Of a DNA stretch of 64,000 bases, positions 16,297-25,101 are shown piece after piece. The notes under the pieces were generated by a model. The model saw only the letters and a program-made list of their open reading frames with translations, was not told the DNA's origin and did no database searches. Within the stretch, counting starts at the first letter, position 1. Each line of letters begins with the position of its first letter. The DNA is from an uncultured Paracoccaceae bacterium. GTDB lineage: Bacteria > Pseudomonadota > Alphaproteobacteria > Rhodobacterales > Rhodobacteraceae. Location: contig CANMEQ010000006.1 of NCBI GenBank assembly GCA_947497065.1, positions 62,001 to 126,000 on the forward strand, read 5' to 3'. The position numbers and the translations under genes are program-made.

Positions 16297-17691
16297 ATGG
16301 CGTTTTTTAAAAAGCTCAAAGACCGTTTATTCAATTCATCATCCAAAATCGAAGACGGTCTGGATGCGATCATTGAGGATGGTGGCGTTGAAGAAGCGAT
16401 AGACGCTGGTGCGGCGGATGAGGTTGGACGTTCGGACCAAGCCGAACGCGCAGCCGAGGATGCGGCGGCAGAAAATGCACGTGCGGCAGAGCGAGTGCAG
16501 CAAGAGGCGGAACGTGCCGAAGCCGCGCGGATTGCCGCGGAGCGAGAGGCTGCTGAACAGGCCGCAGCGGCGGCAGAACGCGCTGCGCAAGAGCAAGCGG
16601 CAAATGCCAAGCAGGCCGAAATGGCCGCCCGAGCTTTGGACGAGAAAAAGCAGGCGGAAGAGGCAGCCCTCAAAGCAGCGCAGGTTGCAAAACAGCAAGC
16701 CGAAGCCGAGGCTGCACGTCTCGAGGCGGAGGCCGCGCAAGCGCAGGAGGCCGCCGCGCGCGAAGCTGAACAGGCACGCGCTGCGGAGCAAGCTGCGGCT
16801 GCCAAGCCTGGGTTGTTGGGCCGGATTTTGGGGCGCGGCGACAAAAAAACAGTTGTTCGCCGTGAGTTGGATGATGACATGTTGGAACAACTCGAAGAGT
16901 TGTTGATCAGCGCTGATATGGGGGTTGATACCGCGTTGCGCGTCACAGCAAATATGGCTGAAGGGCGGTTCGGAAAACGCCTGTCTACCCAAGAAATCAA
17001 AGGGTTGTTGGCCCAAGAGGTGAGCAGGATCATGGAGCCTGTTGCCCGGCCTATGCCGCTTTACCCGACCAAGCCACAGGTGGTTTTGGTGGTCGGCGTG
17101 AATGGCTCTGGAAAGACAACGACTATCGGCAAATTGGCGAGCCAGTTTCAGGCTGCGGGCAAAAAGGTGGTGATTGCGGCGGGCGATACGTTTCGTGCAG
17201 CCGCTGTGGAACAACTACAGGTGTGGGGCGACCGAGCTGGCGTGCCGGTTTTGACCGCGCCTGAGGGATCTGACCCTGCGTCCTTGGCCTATGATGCGAT
17301 GGAGAAAGCCGCCGCTGACGGGGCTGATTTGCTGATGATTGACACAGCGGGCCGGTTGCAAAATCGCGCAGATTTGATGGAAGAACTGTCAAAGATCGTG
17401 CGTGTGATCCGCAAGAAGGACCCTGATGCGCCGCACAATACATTGCTGGTGCTGGATGCAACAACGGGGCAGAACGCCTTGAACCAAGTCAAGATTTTCC
17501 AAGATTTGGCAGATGTGTCCGGCCTCGTGATGACCAAATTGGATGGCACTGCAAAGGGTGGTGTTTTGGTGGCGCTGGCGGATAAATTTGGCCTGCCCAT
17601 CCACGCAATCGGTGTGGGGGAGCAGATTGACGATTTGGCCCCCTTCGACCCCGAAGATTTTGCGGCAGCTCTGATTGGAACTGACCGATGA
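16297..17691 (+). CDS. ftsY: Signal recognition particle receptor FtsY
   Basis: SRP GTPase that docks ribosome-SRP complexes at the membrane. Residues about 30-170 form the acidic, Ala/Glu/Gln-rich A domain predicted as a long coiled coil. The NG domain follows, with G1 GVNGSGKTTTIGKLA, AGDTFRAAAVEQL, DTAGRLQNRADLMEEL and TKLDGTAKGG. Length 464. The ATG follows a GGAG site. The stop overlaps the next start by 4 nt, so the secreted protein, EamA transporter and yciB genes downstream are probably one operon. Confidence 0.97.
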   Translation: MAFFKKLKDRLFNSSSKIEDGLDAIIEDGGVEEAIDAGAADEVGRSDQAERAAEDAAAENARAAERVQQEAERAEAARIAAEREAAEQAAAAAERAAQEQAANAKQAEMAARALDEKKQAEEAALKAAQVAKQQAEAEAARLEAEAAQAQEAAAREAEQARAAEQAAAAKPGLLGRILGRGDKKTVVRRELDDDMLEQLEELLISADMGVDTALRVTANMAEGRFGKRLSTQEIKGLLAQEVSRIMEPVARPMPLYPTKPQVVLVVGVNGSGKTTTIGKLASQFQAAGKKVVIAAGDTFRAAAVEQLQVWGDRAGVPVLTAPEGSDPASLAYDAMEKAAADGADLLMIDTAGRLQNRADLMEELSKIVRVIRKKDPDAPHNTLLVLDATTGQNALNQVKIFQDLADVSGLVMTKLDGTAKGGVLVALADKFGLPIHAIGVGEQIDDLAPFDPEDFAAALIGTDR

Positions 17692-18617
17692 AGCACCTCT
17701 TGGCAGCATTGACCATCTCTTTGGCCGCGCCCGTTGCGGCACAAGACAGAATGCAAGCTGAGGATTGCATTCAAAGCTGGGACGCGATGTTTCAGCTGAC
17801 GGGTTTGCCGGCTGCACAGGTTCAAATTGATGTAGATGACGCTGGCTGGTGTGTGATTGAAGAGGGCGTGTTCTCGGTCGAACAGCGCTCGCGGGTGAGG
17901 CTGGATTCCTTAAAGTGGCGCGCGTCTGCGATTGATCGCTTGATCGACGACGGCCTTCCGCCGCGGACCTTGGAAATCTACGGGGAGGGGTTGGGGGTTC
18001 TTCCGCAAACGGGCAACCGCGTGAACGACTATCTGTTTTCGCTGCAAAACAGAGGGTCGGAGTTAGATTTTGGGCTGTCGGTACGGTGGGACAGCTTGCA
18101 AAACTCGGTTTTCGTCGATGAAGGGTTTATTCGTTTCGACGCGGACAACAGGGTTGACGTGATTGGCCGTATTGACGGGATCGATCTGAGTGATCGGGCG
18201 TCTTTGCAAACGAGCTTTGGTACGATGGGGCTTCGAAATGTGACGCTGAAATCCACATTCGACGGTTGGTTTGAGGACTATTTGGCATTCCCGATTGGCG
18301 CGTCTGTGTTGGATAGCGCGGATGGCGCGCCGGAAAACCAAGTCGAGGCGCTGCAAGAGCAAGCCGTGGCGTTTTTAGAGAACGTTCCCGAAACCGTTTT
18401 GCCAGCTGTGGCGCGGGAGGCGCTTTCAAAATTTATCGTCTCGCTGCCAACGCCGCGCGGTGCTCTGCAAATTCAGTTGAACGCAGACCCCGTGATTGGC
18501 GCCGCGCGCCTGATGCCGCTTGGCTTTGCAGCAACAGCGCAGGATCGCGCCGCGTTGATCCCTGACCTGATGGATGGTGTGCGGGTTCTCGTTACGTGGA
18601 CCGCGTTGAGAGACTAG
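17688..18617 (+). CDS. Secreted protein of unknown function next to ftsY
   Basis: A 309-residue protein I cannot assign to a named family. A clear signal peptide (KHLLAALTISLAAPVAAQ) predicts export to the periplasm. The mature part carries one early Cys pair (EDCIQSW and WCVIEEG), a stretch of alternating beta-type sequence (about 90-220), and a helical region around EALQEQAVAFLENVPETV. It overlaps ftsY by 4 nt and is followed after one base by an EamA transporter, so it is co-expressed with both. Periplasmic repeat-like beta structure might indicate a lipid- or envelope-related role, but this is a guess. Confidence 0.8.
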   Translation: MKHLLAALTISLAAPVAAQDRMQAEDCIQSWDAMFQLTGLPAAQVQIDVDDAGWCVIEEGVFSVEQRSRVRLDSLKWRASAIDRLIDDGLPPRTLEIYGEGLGVLPQTGNRVNDYLFSLQNRGSELDFGLSVRWDSLQNSVFVDEGFIRFDADNRVDVIGRIDGIDLSDRASLQTSFGTMGLRNVTLKSTFDGWFEDYLAFPIGASVLDSADGAPENQVEALQEQAVAFLENVPETVLPAVAREALSKFIVSLPTPRGALQIQLNADPVIGAARLMPLGFAATAQDRAALIPDLMDGVRVLVTWTALRD

Positions 18618-18618
18618 G

Positions 18619-19521
18619 GTGGCTGATTGGATCATCAGCGTGGCCGGGACCCCAGAGGGCGCAAGATGGGCGACGTGTCTGGCGCTGATGTCGGCCTTGG
18701 CGCATGCCGCGTTTGGCGCTTTGCAAAAGGGGCGGCATGACCCTTGGCTTGCACGCGGCGCGATTGACGCTTGGCTGGTTGTGTTGTCTGCCCCGATCGC
18801 GTTTTTTCTGGTGCCATGGCCAACTCCGACGACATTTTTGATGTTGCTCGGTGCGATGGCCATTCACTTTGCTTATAAAATGACTGTGGCTTTGGCCTAT
18901 GAGCGGGCGGCCTACACGGTTGTTTATCCGGTCATCCGTGGTACGGGGCCCTTGGTCACGGTTGTGGGCGCTAGCCTGTTGTTCCGCGAACATTTTACCC
19001 TACTGCAATGGCTTGGTGTTGCGACCCTGTCTCTGGCGATGTTGCTGTTGGCCCTGCGCAATATGGCCGCTGAAAAGGTCGACCTGCGGGGGCTGAAAAT
19101 CGGTTTGATTTGGGCGTTTGCGGGCGGATTGACGGTGGCTTGCTACACCGTTTGGGATGCGTTTGGCATTCGGCAAAGCCCCGATCCATTTACGTTTTTG
19201 GCGTGGTTCTTCTTTTTGACGGCATTGGATTTCCCCATTCTGGCCGCTTTGCGGATCAGGCGGACGGGTGTGCCGGGTGGTGTTGCATCCCTAGCATGGC
19301 GCGGCTTTGCAGGTGCGATTATCGCATGGGTGAGCTTTGGCGGTGTGATGCTTGCCACACGGCTGGACAAAGTTGGCGAGGCTGCGGTTCTGCGCGAAAC
19401 ATCGACTGTCTTCGCCGCCTTGATCGGGTGGTTCATTTTGGGGGAAACCGTCGGGCGGCGGCGGCTGATCTTGATGGCAGGGATCGCTTTGGGGGCTGTA
19501 ATGGTCGAATTGGGAGGTTAA
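18619..19521 (+). CDS. EamA/DMT-family membrane transporter
   Basis: A 300-residue member of the drug/metabolite transporter superfamily, predicted to export a small metabolite across the inner membrane. About ten hydrophobic segments are organised as two EamA repeats: residues about 15-145 and 155-295. Typical landmarks are YTVVYPVIRGTGPL at the end of the first repeat and AAVLRETSTVFAALIGWFILGE in the second. The start is GTG one base after the previous stop. It lies between the secreted protein and yciB. Substrate cannot be predicted. Confidence 0.88.
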   Translation: MADWIISVAGTPEGARWATCLALMSALAHAAFGALQKGRHDPWLARGAIDAWLVVLSAPIAFFLVPWPTPTTFLMLLGAMAIHFAYKMTVALAYERAAYTVVYPVIRGTGPLVTVVGASLLFREHFTLLQWLGVATLSLAMLLLALRNMAAEKVDLRGLKIGLIWAFAGGLTVACYTVWDAFGIRQSPDPFTFLAWFFFLTALDFPILAALRIRRTGVPGGVASLAWRGFAGAIIAWVSFGGVMLATRLDKVGEAAVLRETSTVFAALIGWFILGETVGRRRLILMAGIALGAVMVELGG

Positions 19522-19530
19522 GTGAGGGCT

Positions 19531-20160
19531 ATGTCAGAAAAAACCATAAACCCCGTTTTGAAACAGGTCCTCGAATTGGGCCCTACCGTTGCATTTTTTG
19601 TTTTGTATTTGCGGATCAAAGATGATGTTTTTGTCTTTGGCGGCACTGAATACTCCGGATTTATCGTGGCGACCCTTGTGTTTGTGCCGATTCTTTTGGT
19701 GGCGATGGGCATCTTGTGGTTCCTGACGGGCAAATTGAGCCGCATTCAGGTGTTCACGGCATTTATGGTGATTTTCTTCGGCGGTTTGACCGCGTGGTTC
19801 AACGATGAGCGGTTCTTCAAAATGAAGACCAGCATCGTGAATGGATTATTTGCTGTGATTCTTGGTGTGGGTTTGTTGCGGGGCAAAAGCCTGCTCCAAT
19901 GGGTGATGGGAGAGGTCATGCCAATGGAGCCGGAGGGGTGGATGATCCTGACCCGAAGATTGGCGATCGCCTTTGCGGTCTTGGCGATCGCGAACGAGTT
20001 CGTTTGGCGCACAATGTCGACGGATGCATGGGTGAAGATTGAAACCTTCGGGTTCCCGCTGGCACTGTTCGTTTTCCTTTGGTCGCAGATTATTTTGCTG
20101 CAAAAATACCTGATTGATCCCGATGGTGACGAGGTGTCAGGCGATAAACAAGGCGACTAA
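19531..20160 (+). CDS. yciB: Inner-membrane septation protein YciB/IspZ
   Basis: YciB (intracellular septation protein A) is a small polytopic inner-membrane protein linked to cell-envelope synthesis and septation. The conserved opening NPVLKQVLELGPTVAFFV, the segment GGLTAWFNDERFFKMKTSIVNGLFA, and RLAIAFAVLAIANEFVWR are all characteristic. Five to six transmembrane helices are visible. The ATG giving MSEKTINPVLK matches homologues; an in-frame GTG nine bases upstream, directly after the EamA stop and close to a GGGAGG, is the alternative. Its 3' end overlaps the convergent PilZ gene by 4 nt. Confidence 0.92.
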   Translation: MSEKTINPVLKQVLELGPTVAFFVLYLRIKDDVFVFGGTEYSGFIVATLVFVPILLVAMGILWFLTGKLSRIQVFTAFMVIFFGGLTAWFNDERFFKMKTSIVNGLFAVILGVGLLRGKSLLQWVMGEVMPMEPEGWMILTRRLAIAFAVLAIANEFVWRTMSTDAWVKIETFGFPLALFVFLWSQIILLQKYLIDPDGDEVSGDKQGD

Positions 20161-20441
20161 GAAGCCTGTCTTTGCGCGGCCCGAATGGCCTGAACAGAAG
20201 TATCGGACAAGGTGTCATCAAATTTGACCCCGGCCATATTTCCGGTTTTCCAAGTTACAGTGGCGCGCGTTTGGCCAAAGTCGTAGTCGACGATCATGGT
20301 GTGCCCTGTGTCGGCCCAATCGATACCGATCAAGCAGGCACCACCCGTTGAGATGTTGCAAATCGTTGCGGGATAGAGCTCGGCCCTTTGCCGCAGGACG
20401 ATCGGAAAATTGGCTGGAAACCGTGTTGCGCGTGCCGACAT
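20157..20441 (-). CDS. PilZ-domain protein
   Basis: A 94-residue single PilZ domain, a fold that often binds cyclic di-GMP. The N-terminal arginine region (RATRFPANFP) and the NISTGGACLIG core (the D/NxSxxG motif) are present. In canonical binders an RxxxR motif precedes the core; here RATRF gives R..R with shorter spacing, so binding is uncertain. The start is the ATG with a GGAG site six bases away; an in-frame upstream start adds 12 residues without a better site. It stands alone, convergent with yciB. Confidence 0.82.
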   Translation of the reverse strand: MSARATRFPANFPIVLRQRAELYPATICNISTGGACLIGIDWADTGHTMIVDYDFGQTRATVTWKTGNMAGVKFDDTLSDTSVQAIRAAQRQAS

Positions 20442-20691
20442 CTTTAACTCCAACTCACTAAAGTATTCACAATGCAACTATAGGGTGTTTTTTGTGAAAA
20501 AGATAGCTCCATACGTCAATGAGATAATCGTAGCCGCTGCATCTAAATTTACGGTTAATTTCGTCGGCTGTTTTACGTGCGACCGGAATCGGGAACCGTC
20601 CCTTAGGTCATGCCGCGCCATAATCGCGATTTGTTGAACTCTCGGCAGTTTGCAAAGGGGGGCAAATACGTTGTGCTAGGCATGTGTCTGC
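20442..20691. other. Intergenic region upstream of the metZ promoter
   Basis: About 250 bases without a credible gene. It must contain the PilZ promoter on the minus strand. The sequence around 20545-20570 is AT-rich. I see no RNA gene or repeat here; the organised metZ leader starts just downstream. Confidence 0.5.
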
Positions 20692-20720
20692 TTGACGCGT
20701 TTGTGACAGGGGCGTATTCC
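20692..20720 (+). promoter_or_regulatory. Predicted sigma-70 promoter of metZ
   Basis: A -35 like TTGACG (20692-20697) and -10 like TATTCC (20715-20720) are separated by 17 bp. The predicted start, about 20727, falls exactly at the 5' strand of the SAM-II P1 stem, which supports the call. Confidence 0.55.
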
Positions 20721-20724
20721 GGCC

Positions 20725-20782
20725 GCAGTGGCGATTTGTTACCGGATTGCGGGCCACTTTAAATATGCCGCTAAAGAGGGAC
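20725..20782 (+). ncRNA. SAM-II riboswitch aptamer upstream of metZ
   Basis: Binds S-adenosylmethionine and lowers expression of methionine synthesis genes. The fold is an H-type pseudoknot. The P1 arms are AGTGGC (20727-20732) and GCCACT (20753-20758). The loop carries the conserved GATTTGTTACCGG and TTGC, and the 3' side ends with GCTAAAGAGGG, which is the hallmark 3' pseudoknot strand. SAM-II occurs in alphaproteobacteria in front of metZ, metX/metA and related genes, as here. Recognition is from consensus memory, not a covariance search. Confidence 0.88.
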
Positions 20783-20790
20783 GGGCGTCG

Positions 20791-20827
20791 CCCCGATACC
20801 TTTACCGGTGTCGGGGTTTGTTGTTTT
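20791..20827 (+). terminator. Intrinsic terminator / attenuator between SAM-II and metZ
   Basis: A 10-bp stem (20791-20800 with 20807-20816, one G-T wobble) followed by TTTGTTGTTTT lies between the aptamer and the metZ ribosome-binding site. Its place before the gene makes it the likely output of the riboswitch. No base-paired overlap with the aptamer is obvious, so how SAM binding controls it is not clear. Confidence 0.75.
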
Positions 20828-20840
20828 AAGGAGACAGCAC

Positions 20841-22043
20841 ATGGGCAAATCAGCCAAAGACACATCGAAAACCTGGGGCAAACGCACCAAGTCGGTCCAC
20901 GCGGGCACGCGCCGTAGCCAGTACGGCGAAGTCAGCGAAGCGGTTTTTCTAACGCAAGGGTTCGTTTACCCCTCTGCAGAGGCCGCTCAGGCGCGGTTTG
21001 AAGCATTGGGCGAGGATGAGTTCATCTATGCTCGATACGGTAACCCAACGGTCCGCATGTTCGAAGACCGTATGGCGGATCTTCTGGGGTATGAGGATGC
21101 CTTCGCCTGCACGTCCGGGATGGCGGCTGTGTCTGGCGCGTTGACCGCACTGCTGAAAGCCGGTGATCACGTTGTGTCGAGCCGCGCCTTGTTCGGGTCT
21201 TGCCTATATGTGTTGGAAGATATTTTGGCCCGGTTTGGCGTCGAGATTACGTTGGTCGATGGTCGGGACAATGCAGAATGGGATGCCGCCATTCGCAAAG
21301 ATACGACCTTGGTGTTCTTGGAAAGCATCTCTAACCCCACGCTCGAGGTTGTCGACCTGCGTCACGTCTGCGACGTCGCCCACAAAAATGGGGCCTTGGT
21401 GGTTGTGGATGACGCGATGGCCACACCCGTCTATTCCTATGCCGCGGAGTGCGGCGCAGATATTGCTGTCGTGTCTACGACAAAACATGTGGACGGGCAG
21501 GGGCGCATGTTGGGCGGGTTGATTGCAGGTAGCCGCGATTTGGTGCGTGGGCCGATTGAATCCTACATGAAGCATACAGGTGGTGCGATGAACCCCTTCA
21601 CCGCTTGGACCCATTTGAAAGCGTTGGAAACGATCGTCTTGCGCGTGGGGCAACAGGCCGCCACGGCGCTGGCCATTACCGAAAGCTTGGACGGGCACCC
21701 GAAGTTGAGCGCGGTTCGCTACCCAACGCACAGCGCGCATCCGCAATGTGAATTGGCCCGTACACAGGCCGAAACAGGCGGCACCGTTTTGGCGCTAGAG
21801 GTGAAGGGCGGCAAAGAGGCCTGCTTTAAGTTCCTCAACGCTTTGGAACTGTTTACAATTTCAAACAATTTCGCTGACGCGAAATCTATCGTCACGCATC
21901 CCGCGACGACCACGCACCAGCGTTTGCCGGAAGATCAAAAAGACACCTTGGGGATCACGGGCGGGCTGGTCCGTCTGTCTGCCGGGTTGGAGGATGCCGA
22001 AGATCTCATCGCTGATTTGAAAGCGGCGTTGGACGCGATTTAA
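20841..22043 (+). CDS. metZ: O-succinylhomoserine sulfhydrylase
   Basis: PLP enzyme of the Cys/Met metabolism family that makes homocysteine from O-succinylhomoserine and sulfide. Lys215 in STTKHVDGQGR is the PLP lysine; other family signatures are YARYGNPTV, CTSGMAAVSGAL and LESISNPTLEV. The 400-residue length is typical. The ATG follows AAGGAG; the frame extends upstream into the terminator, which rules out an earlier start. Regulation by SAM through the leader is strongly suggested. MetZ versus cystathionine gamma-lyase is decided by overall resemblance and by the SAM-II leader. Confidence 0.93.
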   Translation: MGKSAKDTSKTWGKRTKSVHAGTRRSQYGEVSEAVFLTQGFVYPSAEAAQARFEALGEDEFIYARYGNPTVRMFEDRMADLLGYEDAFACTSGMAAVSGALTALLKAGDHVVSSRALFGSCLYVLEDILARFGVEITLVDGRDNAEWDAAIRKDTTLVFLESISNPTLEVVDLRHVCDVAHKNGALVVVDDAMATPVYSYAAECGADIAVVSTTKHVDGQGRMLGGLIAGSRDLVRGPIESYMKHTGGAMNPFTAWTHLKALETIVLRVGQQAATALAITESLDGHPKLSAVRYPTHSAHPQCELARTQAETGGTVLALEVKGGKEACFKFLNALELFTISNNFADAKSIVTHPATTTHQRLPEDQKDTLGITGGLVRLSAGLEDAEDLIADLKAALDAI

Positions 22044-22266
22044 CGGGGCAGTGACCTGAACAAATACGGCTTCGGGGGGCGGCAAAGCACACGTATGTTT
22101 TGCGCCCCTTGCGCCACCTCTACCTTTTTTGCCCCTGCCTTGTTGCTGGGGTGCCCCAGATCAATCCATGCGCACAGAGCGTTGGAATGTCTGGCCATTT
22201 CCCACATAGTATGTCCATTTATAGTGATCCAATGGTGTCACACCCCCGTAATAGGAGCACGTTAAA

Positions 22267-23433
22267 GTGGAAAACGACCGCAAGCATCCCCATGTAGATG
22301 TCCTGCGTGCTATGTCTGAAGGGGCCGCCATGAATATCCATTCCCAAGATTTCGACCGTGAATTGACATCTGAAGAGGCGGCAAAGGCGTTGGCGCTATT
22401 GCGCCATTGGGCCGGCCAAGTCACAGACGAAGAAATCGCAGCCTTGGACCCTTTGGTGTCGCGTTTGGTGCCCGGCAAAGAGGTGTCAAATTATCCGGCG
22501 TTGGCCCGTGCCTACCCCGAAGATTTCGAGGTAGATGACACCTACAAAGCCTCTATGCCCGATTTGCAAAATGGCCCCAGCAGCCTGATCAAGGGTGCGA
22601 AACGGGCTATTCAACACGTCGGCATTTCGAATTTCCGCCTACCGATCCGTTTTCACACGCGCGACAATGGCGATCTGACCTTGGAAACCTCTGTCACGGG
22701 GACCGTGTCCCTTGAGGCAGAAAAGAAGGGCATCAACATGTCGCGCATCATGCGGACATTTTACAAACACGCCGAAGAGACGTTTAGCTTCGAAGTGATT
22801 GATGCCGCCCTTGATGCCTATAAAACAGATTTAGAAAGCTTCGATGCGCGGATCATGATGCGCACGTCCTTCCCGATGAAAGTCGACAGTTTGCGGTCTG
22901 GCCTCGCGGGGTATCAATATTACGATATCGCGCTGGAGCTGATCGAGGCTGACGGCGTGCGGAAGAAGATCGTGCATCTGGATTACGTCTACTCGTCCAC
23001 TTGCCCGTGTTCGTTGGAACTTTCCGAGCATGCCCGTCAGTTCCGTGGGCAATTGGCAACGCCACATTCGCAACGGTCTGTTGCGCGGGTGTCGGTCGAG
23101 CTGGACCCCGATGCAGAGGTTTTGTGGTTCGAAGACCTGATTGATATGTGCCGTGCGGCCGTGCCGACTGAAACGCAAGTGATGGTGAAACGCGAAGACG
23201 AGCAGGCCTTTGCAGAATTAAACGCGGCCAACCCGATTTTCGTGGAAGATGCGGCCCGTTTGTTTGCAGAACAGATGCAGGCCGATGTGCGTATCGCAGA
23301 CTACCGCGTGATCGCGAGCCACCAAGAATCGCTGCATTCGCACGACGCTGTTTCGGTGTTGACGGAAGGGACCACATTTGATGCCGAAAGTCTCGATCCT
23401 CGTCTGTTCCAGTCGTTGTTCCATGTGGGCTAA
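22267..23433 (+). CDS. folE2: GTP cyclohydrolase FolE2 (type IB)
   Basis: Converts GTP to dihydroneopterin triphosphate, the first step of folate synthesis; the product feeds the FolB and FolP proteins encoded further on. Family landmarks are GISNFRLPIRF, VSLEAEKKGINMSRIMR, YSSTCPCSLELSEHAR (metal/active Cys) and PHSQRSVARVSVEL. The 388-residue length includes an N-terminal stretch (before MNIHSQDF) that may not be translated: the GTG start used here has an AGGAG site nine bases upstream, while ATGs at 22312 and 22330 are alternatives. FolE2 enzymes tolerate metals other than zinc and are often induced by zinc shortage, but I could not find a convincing Zur box. Confidence 0.93.
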   Translation: MENDRKHPHVDVLRAMSEGAAMNIHSQDFDRELTSEEAAKALALLRHWAGQVTDEEIAALDPLVSRLVPGKEVSNYPALARAYPEDFEVDDTYKASMPDLQNGPSSLIKGAKRAIQHVGISNFRLPIRFHTRDNGDLTLETSVTGTVSLEAEKKGINMSRIMRTFYKHAEETFSFEVIDAALDAYKTDLESFDARIMMRTSFPMKVDSLRSGLAGYQYYDIALELIEADGVRKKIVHLDYVYSSTCPCSLELSEHARQFRGQLATPHSQRSVARVSVELDPDAEVLWFEDLIDMCRAAVPTETQVMVKREDEQAFAELNAANPIFVEDAARLFAEQMQADVRIADYRVIASHQESLHSHDAVSVLTEGTTFDAESLDPRLFQSLFHVG

Positions 23434-23549
23434 CCTGGCCGGCTAAGGGCACGCGCAGGCGTTACCGAACCGTCGCAGATGCGGGGCGTCTAGCGCCTGC
23501 GGGCGGTTGCACGCTTGACTATCTGGTGCCTTCGCGCCAACCCTGCGAC

Positions 23550-25001
23550 ATGTTTGATACCCGCCCCGTTGGATATGTTATCGGCCTTTTGGTCGCAGCC
23601 CTTGGGGTGACGATGTTCGCCCCGATGTTGGCGGATATTTCGGCTGGAAACGGGCATTGGCCCGTTTTCTTGGAAAGCGCGATCATCACTATTCTTGTCG
23701 GCGGTCTTGTGGCCTTGGCCAGCCAAAATGGGCTGTCTGAGGGTCTGACGATCCGTCAGACGTTTTTGTTGACGACTCTGGTTTGGCTCGCCCTGCCGCT
23801 TTTTGGGTCGCTGCCGTTCATCTTGGGTCAAGCCGAGTTGTCGTTCACGGATGCCTTTTTCGAAGCCATGTCCGGTTTGACGACCACGGGCGGCACGGTG
23901 ATCACAGACATCGAAGGATTGCCCGCGGGGCTCAAGCTGTGGCGGGCCATCATGCAGTGGTTAGGCGGTATCGGGATTATTGTTGTGGCGATGGTTTTCC
24001 TGCCAGAGCTCAAAGTGGGCGGGATGCAGATTTTCCGCTCGGAAGCCTTTGATACGATGGGTAAAATCCTACCCCGTGCCGCCGAAATCTCGAGCCGTAT
24101 TTCAGTGATCTACGTGGCCATCACCTTGGCCTGCGCGGTCTGCTATTCGGTCGTGGGCATGAATGCGTTCGATGCGATCACCCATGCCATGACAACTGTC
24201 GCGACGGGGGGCATGGCCAATTATGATAATTCGTTTGGCGGCTTTGGCGCAGGGCCGCACTATGTGGCCAGTGCTTTCATGATCCTCGCGGCGCTGCCGT
24301 TCGTCCGCTATGTGCAGTTGATTTCCGGTGGCGGCATGAAGCCGCTGGTGTTCGACAGCCAAATCCGAACCTTCTTTATCGTCGCCTTCAGTTTGGTCAT
24401 CGTGATGACCCTTTGGGTTTGGCGCACGTTCCACGGGTTTTCCGAAATCGGTTTTCGCGAAGCGCTGTTCAACGTGGTCTCCATCATGACCGGAACAGGA
24501 TTTTCCAGTGCGGATTACATGCAGTGGGGGCCATTTGCCGTCACGATGTTTTTCTTCATCGGCCTGATCGGGGGCTGCGCGGGGTCGACCGCGTGTTCCG
24601 TTAAGGTCTTCCGGTACCAGCTGCTGTTCACCTCCATCAAAGCGCAAATTCGCCGCATTCACAGCCCCCACGGCGTTTTCACTCCCCGCTACGATGGGCG
24701 CGCGGTGAGCGAGGATGTTTTGAATTCGGTCATGGCATTTTTTGTTGCGTTTATGGTGGCCATTGGCGTGGTTGGTGTGGCGTTGGCGCTGACGGGATTG
24801 GACTTTATCACATCGATTTCTGGGGCGGCGACGGCGCTGGCAAACGTGGGCCCGGGCCTTGGAAACGAGATTGGCCCAGCGGGCAATTTTGCCGGGCTAA
24901 ATGACACCGCGAAGTGGATTTTATCGTTTGCCATGTTGGTGGGGCGCTTGGAAATCATGGCGGTCTTCACCGTCCTAAGCTGGCACTTCTGGCGCTCCTA
25001 A
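23550..25001 (+). CDS. trkH: TrkH-type potassium uptake protein
   Basis: Membrane subunit of a Trk potassium uptake system. The 483-residue protein has the four pore-loop repeats of this superfamily: FEAMSGLTTTGGTV, HAMTTVATGGMANYD, VVSIMTGTGFSSADY and SGAATALANVGPGLG, each with the central filter glycine. Ten or more hydrophobic helices are visible. IGGCAGSTACSVKVFR is the TrkH signature. The ATG giving MFDTRPVGYVIG fits homologues better than an in-frame GTG eight codons upstream. The regulatory TrkA subunit is not in the window. Confidence 0.94.
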   Translation: MFDTRPVGYVIGLLVAALGVTMFAPMLADISAGNGHWPVFLESAIITILVGGLVALASQNGLSEGLTIRQTFLLTTLVWLALPLFGSLPFILGQAELSFTDAFFEAMSGLTTTGGTVITDIEGLPAGLKLWRAIMQWLGGIGIIVVAMVFLPELKVGGMQIFRSEAFDTMGKILPRAAEISSRISVIYVAITLACAVCYSVVGMNAFDAITHAMTTVATGGMANYDNSFGGFGAGPHYVASAFMILAALPFVRYVQLISGGGMKPLVFDSQIRTFFIVAFSLVIVMTLWVWRTFHGFSEIGFREALFNVVSIMTGTGFSSADYMQWGPFAVTMFFFIGLIGGCAGSTACSVKVFRYQLLFTSIKAQIRRIHSPHGVFTPRYDGRAVSEDVLNSVMAFFVAFMVAIGVVGVALALTGLDFITSISGAATALANVGPGLGNEIGPAGNFAGLNDTAKWILSFAMLVGRLEIMAVFTVLSWHFWRS

Positions 25002-25101
25002 AGCGACCGAAAACGTGCCACAGTCTGTACCATCACCATGCCCAGTATGAGCAGGCGGGCTAAGGGGTGAGAAATCCAGCTCGCCCCTATGCAATAGCTC
25101 A

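Noticed and set aside
16203-17214. Serine/alanine/cysteine-rich minus-strand frames
   Set aside because: Antisense to the repetitive Ala/Glu domain of FtsY; low-complexity translation of a real gene in the wrong frame.
22074-22131. Possible terminator after metZ
   Set aside because: An imperfect stem (GGGGCG...CGCCCC with a bulge) is followed by T-run only about 14 bases later, too far to call an intrinsic terminator.
22158-22266. Possible Zur-binding site in front of folE2
   Set aside because: FolE2 genes are often zinc-regulated, so I looked for a Zur-like palindrome; the AT-rich stretch near 22205-22240 is not convincingly symmetric.
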